Assembly (NCBI RefSeq): GCF_000003815.2
Contig: NC_049986.1
Span: forward strand, 6,392,019 to 6,456,018
Source: Branchiostoma floridae
Taxonomy: Eukaryota; Chordata; Leptocardii; Amphioxiformes; Branchiostomatidae
Length of the DNA: 64,000 nt
Direction: 5' to 3'
Part shown: positions 23,479 through 35,700 of the stretch, one piece after another
Layout of the letters: each line of letters opens with the position of its first letter
Numbering within the stretch: the first letter of the stretch is position 1
Notes under the pieces: model-generated
What the model saw: the letters and a program-made list of their open reading frames with translations, nothing else
What the model was told of the DNA's origin: nothing
The model's database searches: none
Program-made: the position numbers and the translations under genes

Positions 23479-24996
23479 AAACTTCAATTAAACCTCAGCA
23501 GAATGCATTAGGTACGTTAGTGTAGCTGGCATGTCGTAAGGGTCACGGAGATGGGTCAAAGGTCACCCGAAGACGTACGGTTCCATCTACTTGAACATCG
23601 ATTTTTAAACGTTTCGCCGCCAATCGAAGTCGGGCTATTTCAGTTCTGCCCATAAGCCTTGTGCACAACTCACTACTCGGCATTTTAGCAATGATAAACG
23701 AGTAACCATGCAAATGCTGGTGTAGCATTCAATGGTATCAAAATATATGCAAAATACCAACAAAATGTAAAGATTGAGATACACAGGATGCAGCGTAGTG
23801 ATCTCTTTGAAGATTCTATAAATTGCTATATCTAAATCAACCTGGCTAGCTGTTTGTAAATCAATCTTAAACTGTTATCCTCGTCTTATTGCCTTCGGTA
23901 AACTTTTAAAGTGAGTAGGGCATATTTTCGACATTTACTCTCTTTCAGATGGCGAAATCATACATCATAATATTCTATGGTTATTCTCTTTACAACTACT
24001 CCACAAATTGTATGATTTTATTTGTGATCAACCCAGAATTACATTGTGCAAATGGACAGTTTCTTACCATAATAAACCATTCGCTCCAAATTATGCTCTC
24101 TTCGTTTTCTTACTTTTCCACATAAATCACTGAGTGAGTGAAGGGAACTAGGACTTGTGCTTCAACCGCTCAATACCCAATTGATTGTTTTCTTGCCTTT
24201 TTCTTGTTGGTTTGATAGCGGCGCCAATATAATTTGCTCCGACTCGAGTGTGCCGCTACCTGTATTTTGNNNNNNNNNNNNNNNNNNNNNNNNNNNNNNN
24301 NNNNNNNNNNNNNNNNNNNNNNNNNNNNNNNNNNNNNNNNNNNNNNNNNNNNNNNNNNNNNNNNNNNNNATAAGTACTCATGCATACATAACATGACTCA
24401 CTTCAGTCGAAGTACTAGTAGTAACCTCGGCAATATAGCACCACTCGGTAGTCAATTAATTCTGCGCATGATCTACTCTGTCTTCCAATTAAGTGCTGTA
24501 ATTACTTTTCTCATCCAACGCTCGTTTCGTTTTGTCGTATATGATGCCGTACCGTGATTTTATCACTTGCATCCCAAGAGTGGATTTGTGAAGGAACTCA
24601 TTACAATCAATTCTATCATGTCGTAAATCCGTATAATGTGCGCTATCAAATTTATTAGCTCGCGCTTGTCTTTGTAAACGCATCAACCACAGGCCCATTA
24701 AAACGGTGTTTTTATTGGTAGAGGTACACGACGTGTGTGAGGTATTATGTTTGCATATTCATCATCAGTCACTGGGTTCTGCATCTATAGTCTGGAAAGT
24801 CCTATAGCTGCATTCAGTCTTTCTTCATCCTTTTCCATTGTTCCTTGCATCCTACAAGCTTCCTTAGCTCCTGGAGTTTCTTTGCTGTTGTAGGAAAAGC
24901 TCGACCTCTGTGCTTTAGGTCTGCTTTAATAATGTTCTGTCCATAATGTTTGCATATTACTGACTGAAGAGTTACGCGCATACAACAATCAACTTC
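23479..24996. other. No feature recognised
   Basis: AT-rich sequence around the 100-N gap, without repeat partners in the window. Confidence 0.4.
24270..24369. other. Assembly gap (100 N)
   Basis: Exactly 100 N, probably a placeholder of unknown true length. Confidence 1.
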
Positions 24997-25165
24997 CGTC
25001 GATGAAAGTTAGACATCCAGGTAATAAGATCCGCCAAAAATCAGTTACTCTAGCTGTCTAGCAACTGGATATGATGTTGGAAACGTTTCACATACATGTA
25101 GCATCCACCATCTTTCGTCAGTGACAATGAAGTCTTTGTTTCCCATTGGAATTCAAAATTGTCTT
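24997..25165 (-). mobile_element. Family-E half element
   Basis: Left arm only: GTCGATGAAAGTTAGACATC, then CAACTGGATATGATG and CTTTCGTCAGTGACAATGAA. The hammerhead-like core is degraded. Confidence 0.65.
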
Positions 25166-25389
25166 CAGCTCTTTTGCACTCATAGTTTCGCATTTACAGA
25201 TCATACATCCAAGTTTATTTCACTTCCTTGTCTTTGATCGTGAGATCTATTTTATGAAAACATCGTTTTACGTGCCTATCATCATTTTGAAAAAAAAGTG
25301 TAGTATTTCCTTATGCGTCAATAGGAATCAGACTACGTAGCTCTCGTCATCAAGGTACGTCGATTCTTAGCATTCCAGACTACATTTTG

Positions 25390-25490
25390 TGCCTTTGGGA
25401 AAGGCACTTAATTAAAACGACCTTTCTCACTCCGCTCAGGTGTAAACTGAGTACCTCTTTATGACTGGGGAAGTAAAAGGCTGTGTGGAA
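25390..25490 (+). mobile_element. SINE-2 tail fragment
   Basis: TTGTGCCTTTGGGAAAGGCA, CGACCTTTCTCACTCCGCTC and the AGTACCTCTTTATGACTGGG end match SINE-2. Confidence 0.6.
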
Positions 25491-25534
25491 GGAGAGAGAT
25501 GGGCTCCACCTTCCACTGTACGTATAACTACCAA

Positions 25535-26030
25535 AAGGCTATGGGACAAAATATACCTTTATCAGCAAGGTACTTTCGGAAGTTTTTTATGTTGCTGTCC
25601 AAAATTGTGACGCCTTAACAGTATCTTAATATGAAGGACGTGTTACATAGCATTTATCCATTTTTGAACACTGCTACATCGCCTGTCCCCATCCCTCCAG
25701 GTCATGTATAACTTTCAGTCGATCTCTGAAAAAGAGATCTGACGAAAATGTAGAACGAAATTTAAATCTCTTCATATAACCACAAAAAAACTATGGAGCT
25801 ACCTTTACCGGCAATGTACTTTTGGAAGTTGTTATGTTGCTGTTTAACATTGTGACACCGTACAAACTGTGTACACATCCTGAAGTTTCCCTCCACAGTA
25901 TCTTAATATGTGGGACGTGTTACATCGCGTTTATCCACGTTTTGAACACTAGCACATCGCCTGTCCCCATCCCTTCAGGTCATGTATAACTTTCAGTTGA
26001 CCTCTGAAAAAGCAATCTGACGGAAATGGA
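25535..26030 (+). repeat. Two-copy direct repeat of about 235 bp
   Basis: Both units include ACATCGCCTGTCCCCATCCC, GGTCATGTATAACTTTCAGT and CTCTGAAAAAG. The similarity is about 80% by eye. Confidence 0.8.
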
Positions 26031-26308
26031 GGACGGAATCTCGCCTAAAGCCGGGCCGCGAAGAAGGTAGGTCATGTGAGAAATCCCGGTCCGAGAGACG
26101 TCCACTGATCGGGAGAGATGATTACTTTACTTATTGACAAAATTCCGCGAAAATTAACCGCCAAATCTGCGATATCCTGGGGAAAATTTAGCAAGCGGTT
26201 CTGTATATTGGATTTTACACCGCCGGCTTCACTTTAGTAATTGCTTTGCTAAGCGTTTTTTTTTCGTGCATGAAGGACTGTCTGTGGCAAAGTTAGAGTA
26301 AATTTCCT

Positions 26309-26955
26309 CGAAAAATACATTTTGAATACGTTTAGATGTAATATATGTATTTTTTTTATCAGCAATAAACAATATTTGGATTTTTCATATACATGTAGTT
26401 GGTTGACTCAAAACGTACGAAAACTTTCTCAATACAAAAATACAACATAGTAAATGATCTGATAGTGAATATCTTAGAAAGTTTTAAAGAATGTGGTGTA
26501 TTCATACCGTGCGTATTCATGGTCAGCTCTCTTTGGACAAGAACGATTCATCTTTATGGTCCAATTGTACATATACCTCAAATACAAAAGGCAACAGCCA
26601 TTTGTAGGTTGCCATATGATGTGGTCACAATTAGATTGCTTTTCTTGATAGATACATTTTCAATACGTTTAGACGTAAAATATCTTTTTCGTTTCAATCA
26701 TCGAATTTCATCAGCATTAAAAAAATGTAAGAAGACTTTTCGAATACACAGATACAACAATATAGTTAATGGTCTGATAGTTGATGTTTTAAAAACGTTA
26801 AAGAATGTGGTGACGTCATCTCTGGAGTATTTATGGCCAGCCATCTTTGAACATAAACGACTGATTGTTAAAGTAAAAATGTACATATTCTTCAAAAAGA
26901 GTGACAGCAGCTCATTTTCATTTGTTGTTTGCCGGCCATAAGATGTGGTCACACT
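26309..26955 (+). repeat. Two-copy direct repeat of about 315-340 bp
   Basis: Shared blocks: AATACGTTTAGAYGTAA, TACAACA...AATGGTCTGATAG and ATATGATGTGGTCACA / ATAAGATGTGGTCACA. A 180-codon open frame (26399-26941) passes through both copies in the same register, but its residues look like AT-rich noncoding translation. Confidence 0.68.
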
Positions 26956-28048
26956 TGAAATACTTGCGATGGAAATACAAAAGTCATTTTGCAAAAGAAA
27001 AAAAATACAAAGTCCTTTGTCTGCTTCAGAAATCTACTATAAAGAAGGACATTGACTAATTGTGCGGCAAAAGCAAGACGATTGGCAATCTCACGCTTTT
27101 CTACTTCGTTAATGAGTACTCTTCTTGGCCGTTGCCTCCGTGACATCATCTAGAAGCTGTTGGAGAGGGTTAAAGCTCTCCCGTGTCTTACCTAGACTAC
27201 GTGGCACCAACTACCCAAGAAGGTCTACGTAGGAATAGATAGTGGTCGTTCTTATGGGATATATCATGATGGATACTACACGTAATAAGACCTCAATTGG
27301 TGTCTTTGATGTAATGTATTTTTGTCTTTTCTGATGAATCCATAAGCTTATTCTCATGAGCTATAATTGCTGTTGTCGATGGTACTGTTTTTATTGTCAA
27401 TGAAGTGGAAGGTGGAAGGAAAATGTTTCTACAGAAAAAAAATCAACGAACATCCGTTATTCATCTAAATGTGTACATCAATAAAAAGTATGAGTTGTAG
27501 TCTTTTATGTCCTATATAATTATCAAGTATCAATCTGCAAAATTAATAAAAACACCATCTTAGGTAGCATATAGTGTTAACTTTATACTTTGTGCTCTTC
27601 GAAAGAGCTTTATATTGTGGGGATTCATCCACTTCCAAAAACTGAAGTCAACCCCAACCCGTTTAGTTAACACTAGGATTCGAGTAGCCTCTTCTTTTAC
27701 AATATTGTTGATCACTGCTCATTGTCACTTCCATCATGTACTTGCAATAAGCCTCTGGACATGAACTTGCAAATAAACTTTCTATGATATAAAACGCCTG
27801 CTTGCTCAATTTTTCCCGTATCTAGTATCAATGCACAACAGTAGATATTTCTAGCACTACTCCGGTAAGACAAATGTCATGATAGGATCCGGTGAAAAGG
27901 TTGAACAATCCATCCTAGTCATAGGACGGACCATCCACCCACAGATAACGTCACTGGTCAGTCATCATCCGTGAGAAGTTTCATCATGTCGGTAATGGTA
28001 GTAGTGGTAGGCAGCGTGTTATATGGTTATGAACAGTATTGCATATTT
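26956..28048. other. No feature recognised
   Basis: No coding signal. A possible SINE-2-like trace (GCTCTTCGAAAGAGCTTTAT, 27595) is too weak to call. Confidence 0.4.
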
Positions 28049-28470
28049 CATACAATGATAATAACATCAGGTTGGTAGATCATAGGATATAGGAGTTTTC
28101 TTTTACACAACTAGTTAATCTCACATTAGCATACGATTTGATGCCTGTCAGACATCTTCATTAGAGCTTCCTACTGGAGTTCTGCTTCTCGCCGCTACAT
28201 GTAGCCAGTGATGAACCGGTACGAGGGGAGCACCGCTATATGTAGCCGATTTGATGGCGCTTTTGTGGCGACAACACAATCCCAGATGTGGCTGAGTTAG
28301 TACACCCCCCCCCTCGTCCTGGTTCATGGCAAATGGACACCTTTTCTACATGGCAAATGGACACCTCTTGGCTGACTAAACTTCTTGGCCAGTTTGGTAC
28401 TATCTTATGCCATTGTAGGATCTGCTTGGAGATTATCGAAACGTCAGGTAAGTGAGATTAACTGGTTTTG
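28049..28470. mobile_element. Family-D foldback element, decayed
   Basis: It shares CATCAGGTTGGT, GGATATAGGAG, TTCTGCTTCTCGCCGCTA and ATGTAGCCGAT with the element at 57327. The right arm is broken near 28310-28470 by a C-run and repeated GGCAAATGGACACC. Confidence 0.6.
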
Positions 28471-29295
28471 TACAAGACAACTTCTTTATCCGATAACACA
28501 TATGAATAGGAAATTTCAAAACTCAAATATACAAGCAGCAAGTATCGTCGGGAAAGGAATATGACTTTCAACTTTGGTGGATGATGCAAATATTTTCTGA
28601 TACTACATGTGTCATAGTCCAAAAATAGACTAACCATTTCAATGATTTTAGTTGAAAAGGCATAGAGAAATGTTACAAAAATGTCGGATGGCCCCTCTAG
28701 GCATATTTGATATGGGCTTTCCAAGTAATTACATGTTTATGATGTGATGTTGTCTATATGAAACAGAGGATGTCATCTTCGATATTGCATATGATGTCAT
28801 TACGTAGTAGTAATAATCACATGCTACACGTTTCCATAAGAAGTCCAAGAAATGGTATAATATTTAGAAAAAATTCTTTTACAAATTACTGTATAAAGTT
28901 AAACGATGGTCAGTGAATGACAAATACCCCTATGTGGCGAATTTGATCAAATGACTCCAACAGATTCAAGACCTTTCCATGAACGGCGATACGGTTCATA
29001 AACAACGTTAGTTACAAATTGGTTTGATTTTTACTATTTCATTTCTCTTTACTCTGACCGATAGATAAGCAAATGACTGATTAGCTGTCATCACCAACGT
29101 CACTGTCCACGGATACCTCAATGCCATTGCTCCAGCATCTATCACATTTTTATACTAAGGTGCTCTTCGTGTACCTTCACACCATCGCTCATACGTGTGG
29201 CTTGATCGTAATCAGAACTGTGCCAATGCTTCTTCGGTTGTGGACTATGGGTCAGAATATAGCGGATGGAGTATAGAGTGCTTTGTCATCGTAAC
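28471..29295. other. No feature recognised
   Basis: Plain AT-rich sequence. Confidence 0.4.
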
Positions 29296-29542
29296 GGCGG
29301 TATCTCACTGCACTTGGGGTACTGGTGTGGCACTGTTGGGTCCGATAGATACTAAACAAATTTCAGAGATAAAGGTCAAATTTTAATTTTGTGTATTTTC
29401 TTATCTTCTAAAGCCATACTTTTACGTATTACAAAATGTTTGAATTATAAAAAAAAATCGGCGAAAATAGCACGACAGTGCCGCAGAGAACAAACCCCGC
29501 AGTGCCGCACCGGTGCCCCAAGTGCAGTGAGACACCACCTTT
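29296..29542 (-). mobile_element. Family-A MITE
   Basis: Both ends are present (GGCGGTATCTCACTGCAC and GTGCAGTGAGACACCACC). The core TTTTACGTATTACAAAATG reads on -. Confidence 0.82.
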
Positions 29543-29711
29543 AAGTATGCGCTTGTCAAGCAACATCCCACGTAATATTACTAACGATAAGTCAGTGACA
29601 ACTATTACCTTTAGGGATCTTGGATGAATATGAGATAGCTTTTTGGGGGTAATTCTAGAGGTGGACGATGAATGTAGATTATGTACATGATGAAAATTGG
29701 TCAAAGGTAAG

Positions 29712-29806
29712 CTTTATAAGATTTAAGTCCTTTCCGATTATATGATGTATACTACGGCGCGAATCTTCGTTTCTATAACTCTTGGGCCACACAGTTGCGG
29801 AAGCAC
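29712..29806 (-). mobile_element. SINE-1 3' fragment
   Basis: Read on -, it shows GTGTGGCCCAAGAGTTATAG and GGAAAGGACTTAAATC, the same tail as the 16.4-kb copy. Confidence 0.55.
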
Positions 29807-29812
29807 TATATT

Positions 29813-29950
29813 CGGCTAACGTCACATTTCTCAAGCGGGGCCCTGCCGAGCTGTTTGTGAAAACGAAACTTTTCTTGTTAAGTATCATACTTTTTGTTAC
29901 CGAAAGCTGCCCGGCCGAGCCCCGCTTTGGTAATGTGTCGTAGACCTTAG
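29813..29950. mobile_element. Family-C element, compact copy
   Basis: About 138 bp. The arms GCGGGGCCCTGCCGAGCTG and GCTGCCCGGCCGAGCCCCGC are inverted, with TAACGTCACATTTC and TGGTAATGTGTCGTA outside. This is the clearest full-length unit. Confidence 0.72.
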
Positions 29951-30371
29951 AAGGCAAGTAGTTGACCTACATCTACCTGAGAATGAGTAAGAATTTAAAA
30001 CTATCTCAAATTCTATACTCGACAAGTCACAACAAAGTACTGACGTTTTGCCGAAAGAACGTGTTGTGTTTTTTTTTCTTCTAAAAGACGGGTTCTGTGT
30101 TCAGACGACAGAGTAACGCAGTTGATAACGTCAAAGCATCACGCACAGTCGGAAAACTAATCCCCATCACATAGTCTCATTTCAACTAGTTGTCAACTTT
30201 AGGTACACAAGGCAAATATAAGATTGAACGGCGTATCTACACGTCAAACATGATTAGCCAACGTAGCAATCTACATGCACATAATCCATGTGTGACATAC
30301 ATGTACATGCTTATGACATGCAGGGATTTATAACATGCCAAATGTTGACAGCCGTGCGTACATCATGGATT

Positions 30372-30705
30372 AACTGCATAATATCTTATCATTGATCTGC
30401 CTCATAGAAGTCTAATACTTTCTGGCAAAGGTACAGTCAACATTTCATGATTACTTCATAACAGTAATAATTTTAACAGTTTATATCCAAGTATTATTAC
30501 CATCATTGATCTGTATCATAGAAGTCTGATACTTTTGGGTAAAGGCACAATCAACATTCAATGATAACTTCATAACATTCCTTAAAAGAATTGATAAACA
30601 ATGTAATATCTTACCATTAATCTATCTCATAGAGGTACTTTCTGGTAAAGGTAGTCAGTCAACATTTAATGATTACTTCATAACGGTAATAATTTGCACA
30701 GTTCA
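30372..30705 (+). repeat. Three-copy tandem repeat of about 110 bp
   Basis: Each unit has ATCATTGATCTGYMTCATAG, TACTTTCTGGYAAAGG and CAACATTTMATGATTACTTC. The units have diverged. Confidence 0.75.
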
Positions 30706-30756
30706 AACTATTACCGTTATGAGGTAATGATTAGATGTTGACTTGTACCTATCGGT

Positions 30757-30860
30757 ATGTTATGGGTAAACTAAACATTAGCTAACCAACGCAAGAATTG
30801 ATTGGTTAGTTAAAGTTTAGTTTATCCATAATGTCATTTACCGACACAGATAAACTTTCA
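30757..30860. mobile_element. Family-G outer arms only
   Basis: GTAAACTAAACATTAGCTAA faces GGTTAGTTAAAGTTTAGTTT with about 12 bases between; the internal part is absent. Confidence 0.6.
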
Positions 30861-33800
30861 TGCTACCGGCATGTTGTTTCGGTCAGACAGAATCCATGAA
30901 AAAAAAAATGGAAATTCAGTTTGTTTCGAGTTATGTACACTGCTCAAGGCTTGGGCAGACACAGTGATAAGTAACGCAGGTATCATAACGGGTAAAGAAA
31001 TGCCTTTACGAAAGAAGCAATTTCAATTTGGTCAAATTTTCGCTGCGAAGAAATTTGCTCTGCTTGGCCTATGGGACAGATAAATAATCCTATCAACAGT
31101 AAAAGTCTTCTAACGCAGCAACGCAGTATGAAACACGCACACACACCTGGCTACATGCCTTATCATGGTCGCTACTTGTGATCTAATTCACTGGGTTGGA
31201 AATGCAGCATCACGAGGGTAATCCTCGCCGAGCTGTACGCTTCCATTAATGTACTTACACCCCGTGTGAGACAGAGCTGACACGGGCGGCTACCTGCCTC
31301 CCATTGCCGCCTGTCATGTGGCGATGATGTGCTGTACACGACCTCAGTGCGTACTCATTCTTCATCGGCAACGGCTAGGGAGGAGACCGCTCAGGGAGCG
31401 CTAAGAACCGGGCTACTTTCCCCATCACATCGGCACGTATCATCCGTCAACTTCGTATATAAGCACTTGTAAAAACAGCCTTGGGAAAGTAGCTGGCGTC
31501 CTTGTCGACATTGTAGCTGGGCGTGCCTACGTTTGATCGCAATAGGAAAGATATTTGGCGGGGATAACATTTGTGTTGACATCAATTCAAGGTGGGTGGT
31601 CTATTGTTATGATGATTGCTCATAGATAACGTTGTGAATGTAGCTAATGATAGTTTCTGTTGTCGTTTTTAATGCTCGTTCTTATATTTGCCTAATCTTT
31701 ATTTTTGAATAGCGTAACCGATGGAAATATACTGTAGACCGGCTGCCCTTTCGTATCATCTGACAGAGAAGGATTATCCAATCGATGCCACAATATACAG
31801 GTGCGATAGATTTAGAAACTAAGACCCGTTGCTAATCGCTCTACGCGAAGTCTGTATTCCCATTTCCACGGCGCTCGACCTGATTGTTTCAACATCAATC
31901 GGTCTTTAGGAACCAAAATCTCATTTCAAGTCGAGAGAAGTGATGGTTGAGGACGATTAAAAAGGGAGGGATGAAATCACGGTGGAGAGATTGCTTGGGG
32001 CGGGTCGAGGCAGTTGGGAGCCGGCTCGTAGGCAGTTGGGAGCCGGCCTGAAGTGATGGCTGTCAAGGGAAGGTCACAGCCAATCGCCTGACCTCATGAT
32101 AAACCAATTAACGCCAGGTGATGGATGCAGCACGTCTGCTGTTATAATTAGATCCCTGGCATAGGAAATTGACACCTTGTTGCTGTGATGGCACGGATGA
32201 GTGGTCATTTGTTGTCTCCACCATCACCCCACCCCCCACCCCCCCACCTTTCCATGGATGCTGTTAAACCATTCGTCGGGATTAGATTAGTATTGATCTG
32301 ACATCGCTTCGGCATGATCTCATCACTGAAATCCATTCGTATTACGTTTGCTTGTGTACGAGGCATCTTTTGGTATTTCAATATATTGATGTAATGCAAT
32401 GTAGCTCTTCAGAAGCAGTGATGACACTAGAGCTCGACACTGTCATTTCGTTGTTGAATGTTATCAGCGACTGGCAATACCATAATTACTTGTTGACTTC
32501 ACGTAAAATGGAGGCTTGTTTTGGTTTGTTTTACATTGGATGTGTGGATGTGTGCGCGTGTGATTCTGCATACTTGTGGATAGCATAGCACAAGAGCCTC
32601 TCCAAGGACTGTGATGATAGTTGGTATCTGTTGGGTAGGTGATGCGAAGACAAATGTCGAAGCCGATTCTTTACACCTTAGCTTCTTTCCTTGGTACTGG
32701 AGCAGAACTTAAGTTTTTTTAAATTCTGTTCTGATTTCCAATTTCTAGATTTACTACTGACAAACCTCTCTCCGTGATTCTGATAACACCACAGTACTGA
32801 AAATGCTACATGTTAACCGCTTCATAGTTTTATATTTGAGTTCTATATCTGTGAAGTCAAAGAGAAGGACCCTCAACCTTACCAACAAGTACCAGTAAGA
32901 ACATTCCTTTAGTATGTTAATTAAGTCCATTACAGTAAAGCTACAGCCAGAGTCAAAGCCTGAGAGGGGTCTCAAAAAGGTCAATGTGTAGTTATCAATG
33001 ATTAAGAAGACTGCAACGAGTAACGATTTCCGTTCAAGTTCAAGCTTACATAGCTAGTTATCTATGGCAAATTGTGTGCATTCCGCTTTTTCAGAAATGT
33101 CTTCGGTAAAAAAAAACATTGGGATTTTAGATTGCAAACAACCAGAGCTCAAATTGACGGCAGTTGATGTTCGAGCGTCATTGATTATACGGTTCATTTT
33201 CTAGGGTTTGATGGTCAATAACTTGTTAATGATCCAATGTGGGTGGGTTGTGGATTTGCACTCGCTGTCTCACTTTGAGGTCAGGATTTAGCGAGATTTC
33301 GTTTTTGAGGTCGGGATTTTGTTTCCATTTCTGCAAGATTACTCTCTCCGACACGGGATCTAATTTATTCATGAATTGTAGCGATTATGTGTGCTTGTGT
33401 ACAGCCGCTGATGGGGTGGATAATCCCGTGGCTATGTGGGTAGGGTCTACAGTTGTGCTTATGGATGGTAGCACAGGAGTGACTGGAAAGTTAGGTCACC
33501 GTTTTGTGTTTTGTTTCTTTCCGGATGAAGCCCTTTGAAGAGAGCAAAGTTGATGAGCAAAGTTAAAAAGAGTAAAAGAAATCCTACAGTCGAGATGATA
33601 CGAGCTGTAGCAACTTGGACAATAGATTGGACACCATAGATCGTACAATAGGTTATACACGCACACAGACACACTCACACACAGAGACACACAGAAACAC
33701 ACAAACTTCCCTTCTCTCTGTCCACTTCCAAGCAGTCTACTTATCATATATTCTGGCTAGCATATATTCTAAAGTGCAACAGTGGCAAGACATTGTCCGA

Positions 33801-34299
33801 AAATGGCCACACTTGCCCATCATAGTATTTCAAACTTGCATTTTGTAATTTACTTCTTGATGTTTAGTTGACTGGAGTAGATGCAAATGCTGACACACTT
33901 TATTATCTTAGACCTGATTTTCTTCAGTTTGTAACTACCATTTGTTTTTTGGGATGAGTCCAGTTTACTTACCCAGACCCATATGGCTATAGAGCCCCGT
34001 GGCGTTTCTTTTACCACCGGAGCGAGCTCCAATAGCTCACAGCTTCAACCAGGCTGCACTAAATATTGATTTTTGTCGAGCTATTTCCGGAGACCCGTGA
34101 TTTTTGCCGGCATTGATACCAATCTCTGTCCGACTCCCTTTGATTTTCTCCTTTGGAGAGAGGTAAGCACCATGTAAGAGCTTTTTGAACAGCTTGATTG
34201 ACTCACTTGCTGCTATTCATGGCTGTAAAACGTTATTACAAGTGAGAGAACTCACGTGTGAGAACTTACTGTGGGGAGTAGAGACCAAGTCTTCTGTTC
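30861..34299. other. Low-repeat stretch without recognised genes
   Basis: This 3.4-kb stretch has fewer repeats than the rest. 31200-31450 is relatively GC-rich and balanced, and would be the first place to look for a conserved noncoding element or an unrecognised exon. A 22-bp duplication (GGCAGTTGGGAGCCGGC) lies at 32010-32050 and a C-run at 32226-32248. Confidence 0.4.
33656..33703 (+). repeat. CA-rich microsatellite
   Basis: Imperfect ACACAC/GACACAC units. Confidence 0.8.
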
Positions 34300-34590
34300 A
34301 AGCCAGTGCCTTATTACCGCTGGATAAATGGAGTCGTTGTTTGGGTTAGTAGACTGACAGGAAGACAGTGATTGGGAAGATGTGCGACCGCAAATGTCTT
34401 TAGACTTGTTGGAGTGACAGGATGCAGAGTTCAGCTCAGAAGCGATAGAACTAGTGCCTTGTTACCACCGGGTATGGAGTCATTGTTTGGGTCAGTAGAA
34501 CGGAAGGAAGTAAATGGGAAGATGTGTGACCGAAAATGTCTTGGAGTGACAGGATGCAGAGTTCAGATCAAAGGCGGTCGAATTAGTCAT
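34300..34590 (+). repeat. Two-copy direct repeat of about 145 bp
   Basis: Both copies carry AGTGCCTTRTTACCRCYGG, GGGAAGATGTGYGACCG and GGAGTGACAGGATGCAGAGT. Confidence 0.78.
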
Positions 34591-35321
34591 TAGGAGGGAA
34601 GTTTATTTGCCAGTTCATGCCCGAAGGCTAATTGCAAGTACATGGTATAGATATGGGAGATGATATATACAAGTGACAATGAACAGTGAGAAACAATATA
34701 CTATTTGAATACTCGTGTTTGCTATGTCTAAACAGGTTGGGTTTGACTTCTTTTTTGGAAACAGAGGAAGACGAAAATCCCCACTTTTTCTACAATTTGT
34801 GGGGTCAAAAGAAATGTGGCTTTCTGTCCGACTGTAAATGTGGGGAAGATGGGATATGTCTTTGTGGCTTCCCTAAACAAAGTGATTCTTTCAGTTTGGT
34901 TGAACGAAGACTTCTACTGCTTTGGATATACAGTATCAATCAATGTTGTCGGATCAGTGAAGGAGTCTTCTAATTCACAGGGACTGTCTGTTTGTGTTTT
35001 CGCAGTAATGGAGTTTTTCTCTATGATACATTTTTCATGGCATTGATGAAGAAAAATGATATCTAATTACTGGCTTCCACAGCGCACAGGCTTTTGAACA
35101 AATCCACAGACTCGAAGAACTAGATGACCTAGTTCGGAGTATAACGGGATTTCAGTACATGACATTCCAAAAGGAACAATCTATCAATCATTTGCAAACC
35201 ACGACCTCCCTTAGAGATATCATTTTCAGAGGCCGGAAGTTAGGTCAATGTTTCGCTGCCCCCCTGTCTAAGGATGTACCTCCAGGATGTACCTTATTAT
35301 ATGGCAATTTGCTCCTGACGG

Positions 35322-35700
35322 AACCTATCAATCATTCCGTAACTATGGTGACCTCGAAGGTACGACACCCCCTGGAGGCCAGACGTCCTACTGCAGCTCC
35401 CATCCCACTCACACCCACTGCCACCAGTGTTGCATAATGACTCTTTTTTAGACCTATCAATCATCCCGTAACTATGGTGACCTCGAAGTTACGACACCCT
35501 CTGGAGGCCAGACGTCCTACTGCAGCTCCCATCCCACTCACACCTACTGCCACCAGTGTCGCATAATGACTCTTTTTTAGACCTATCAACCATTCTGTAA
35601 CTATGGTGACCTCGACGGTACGACACCCCCTGGAGGCCAGACGTCCTACTGCAGCTCCCATCCCACTCACACCCACCAGTGTTACCTAGCGACTCCTGCA
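35322..35700 (+). repeat. Three-copy tandem repeat, unit exactly 129 bp
   Basis: CCTATCAAYCATYCYGTAAC starts units at 35324, 35453 and 35582. Units hold GGAGGCCAGACGTCCTACTG and CAGCTCCCATCCCACTCACA. The 129-bp period is a multiple of three, so one - strand frame stays open across the array. Confidence 0.9.

Noticed and set aside
26399-26941. 180-codon open frame as a gene
   Set aside because: It lies across two copies of a noncoding AT-rich direct repeat, has no recognisable motif and no splice or promoter signal.
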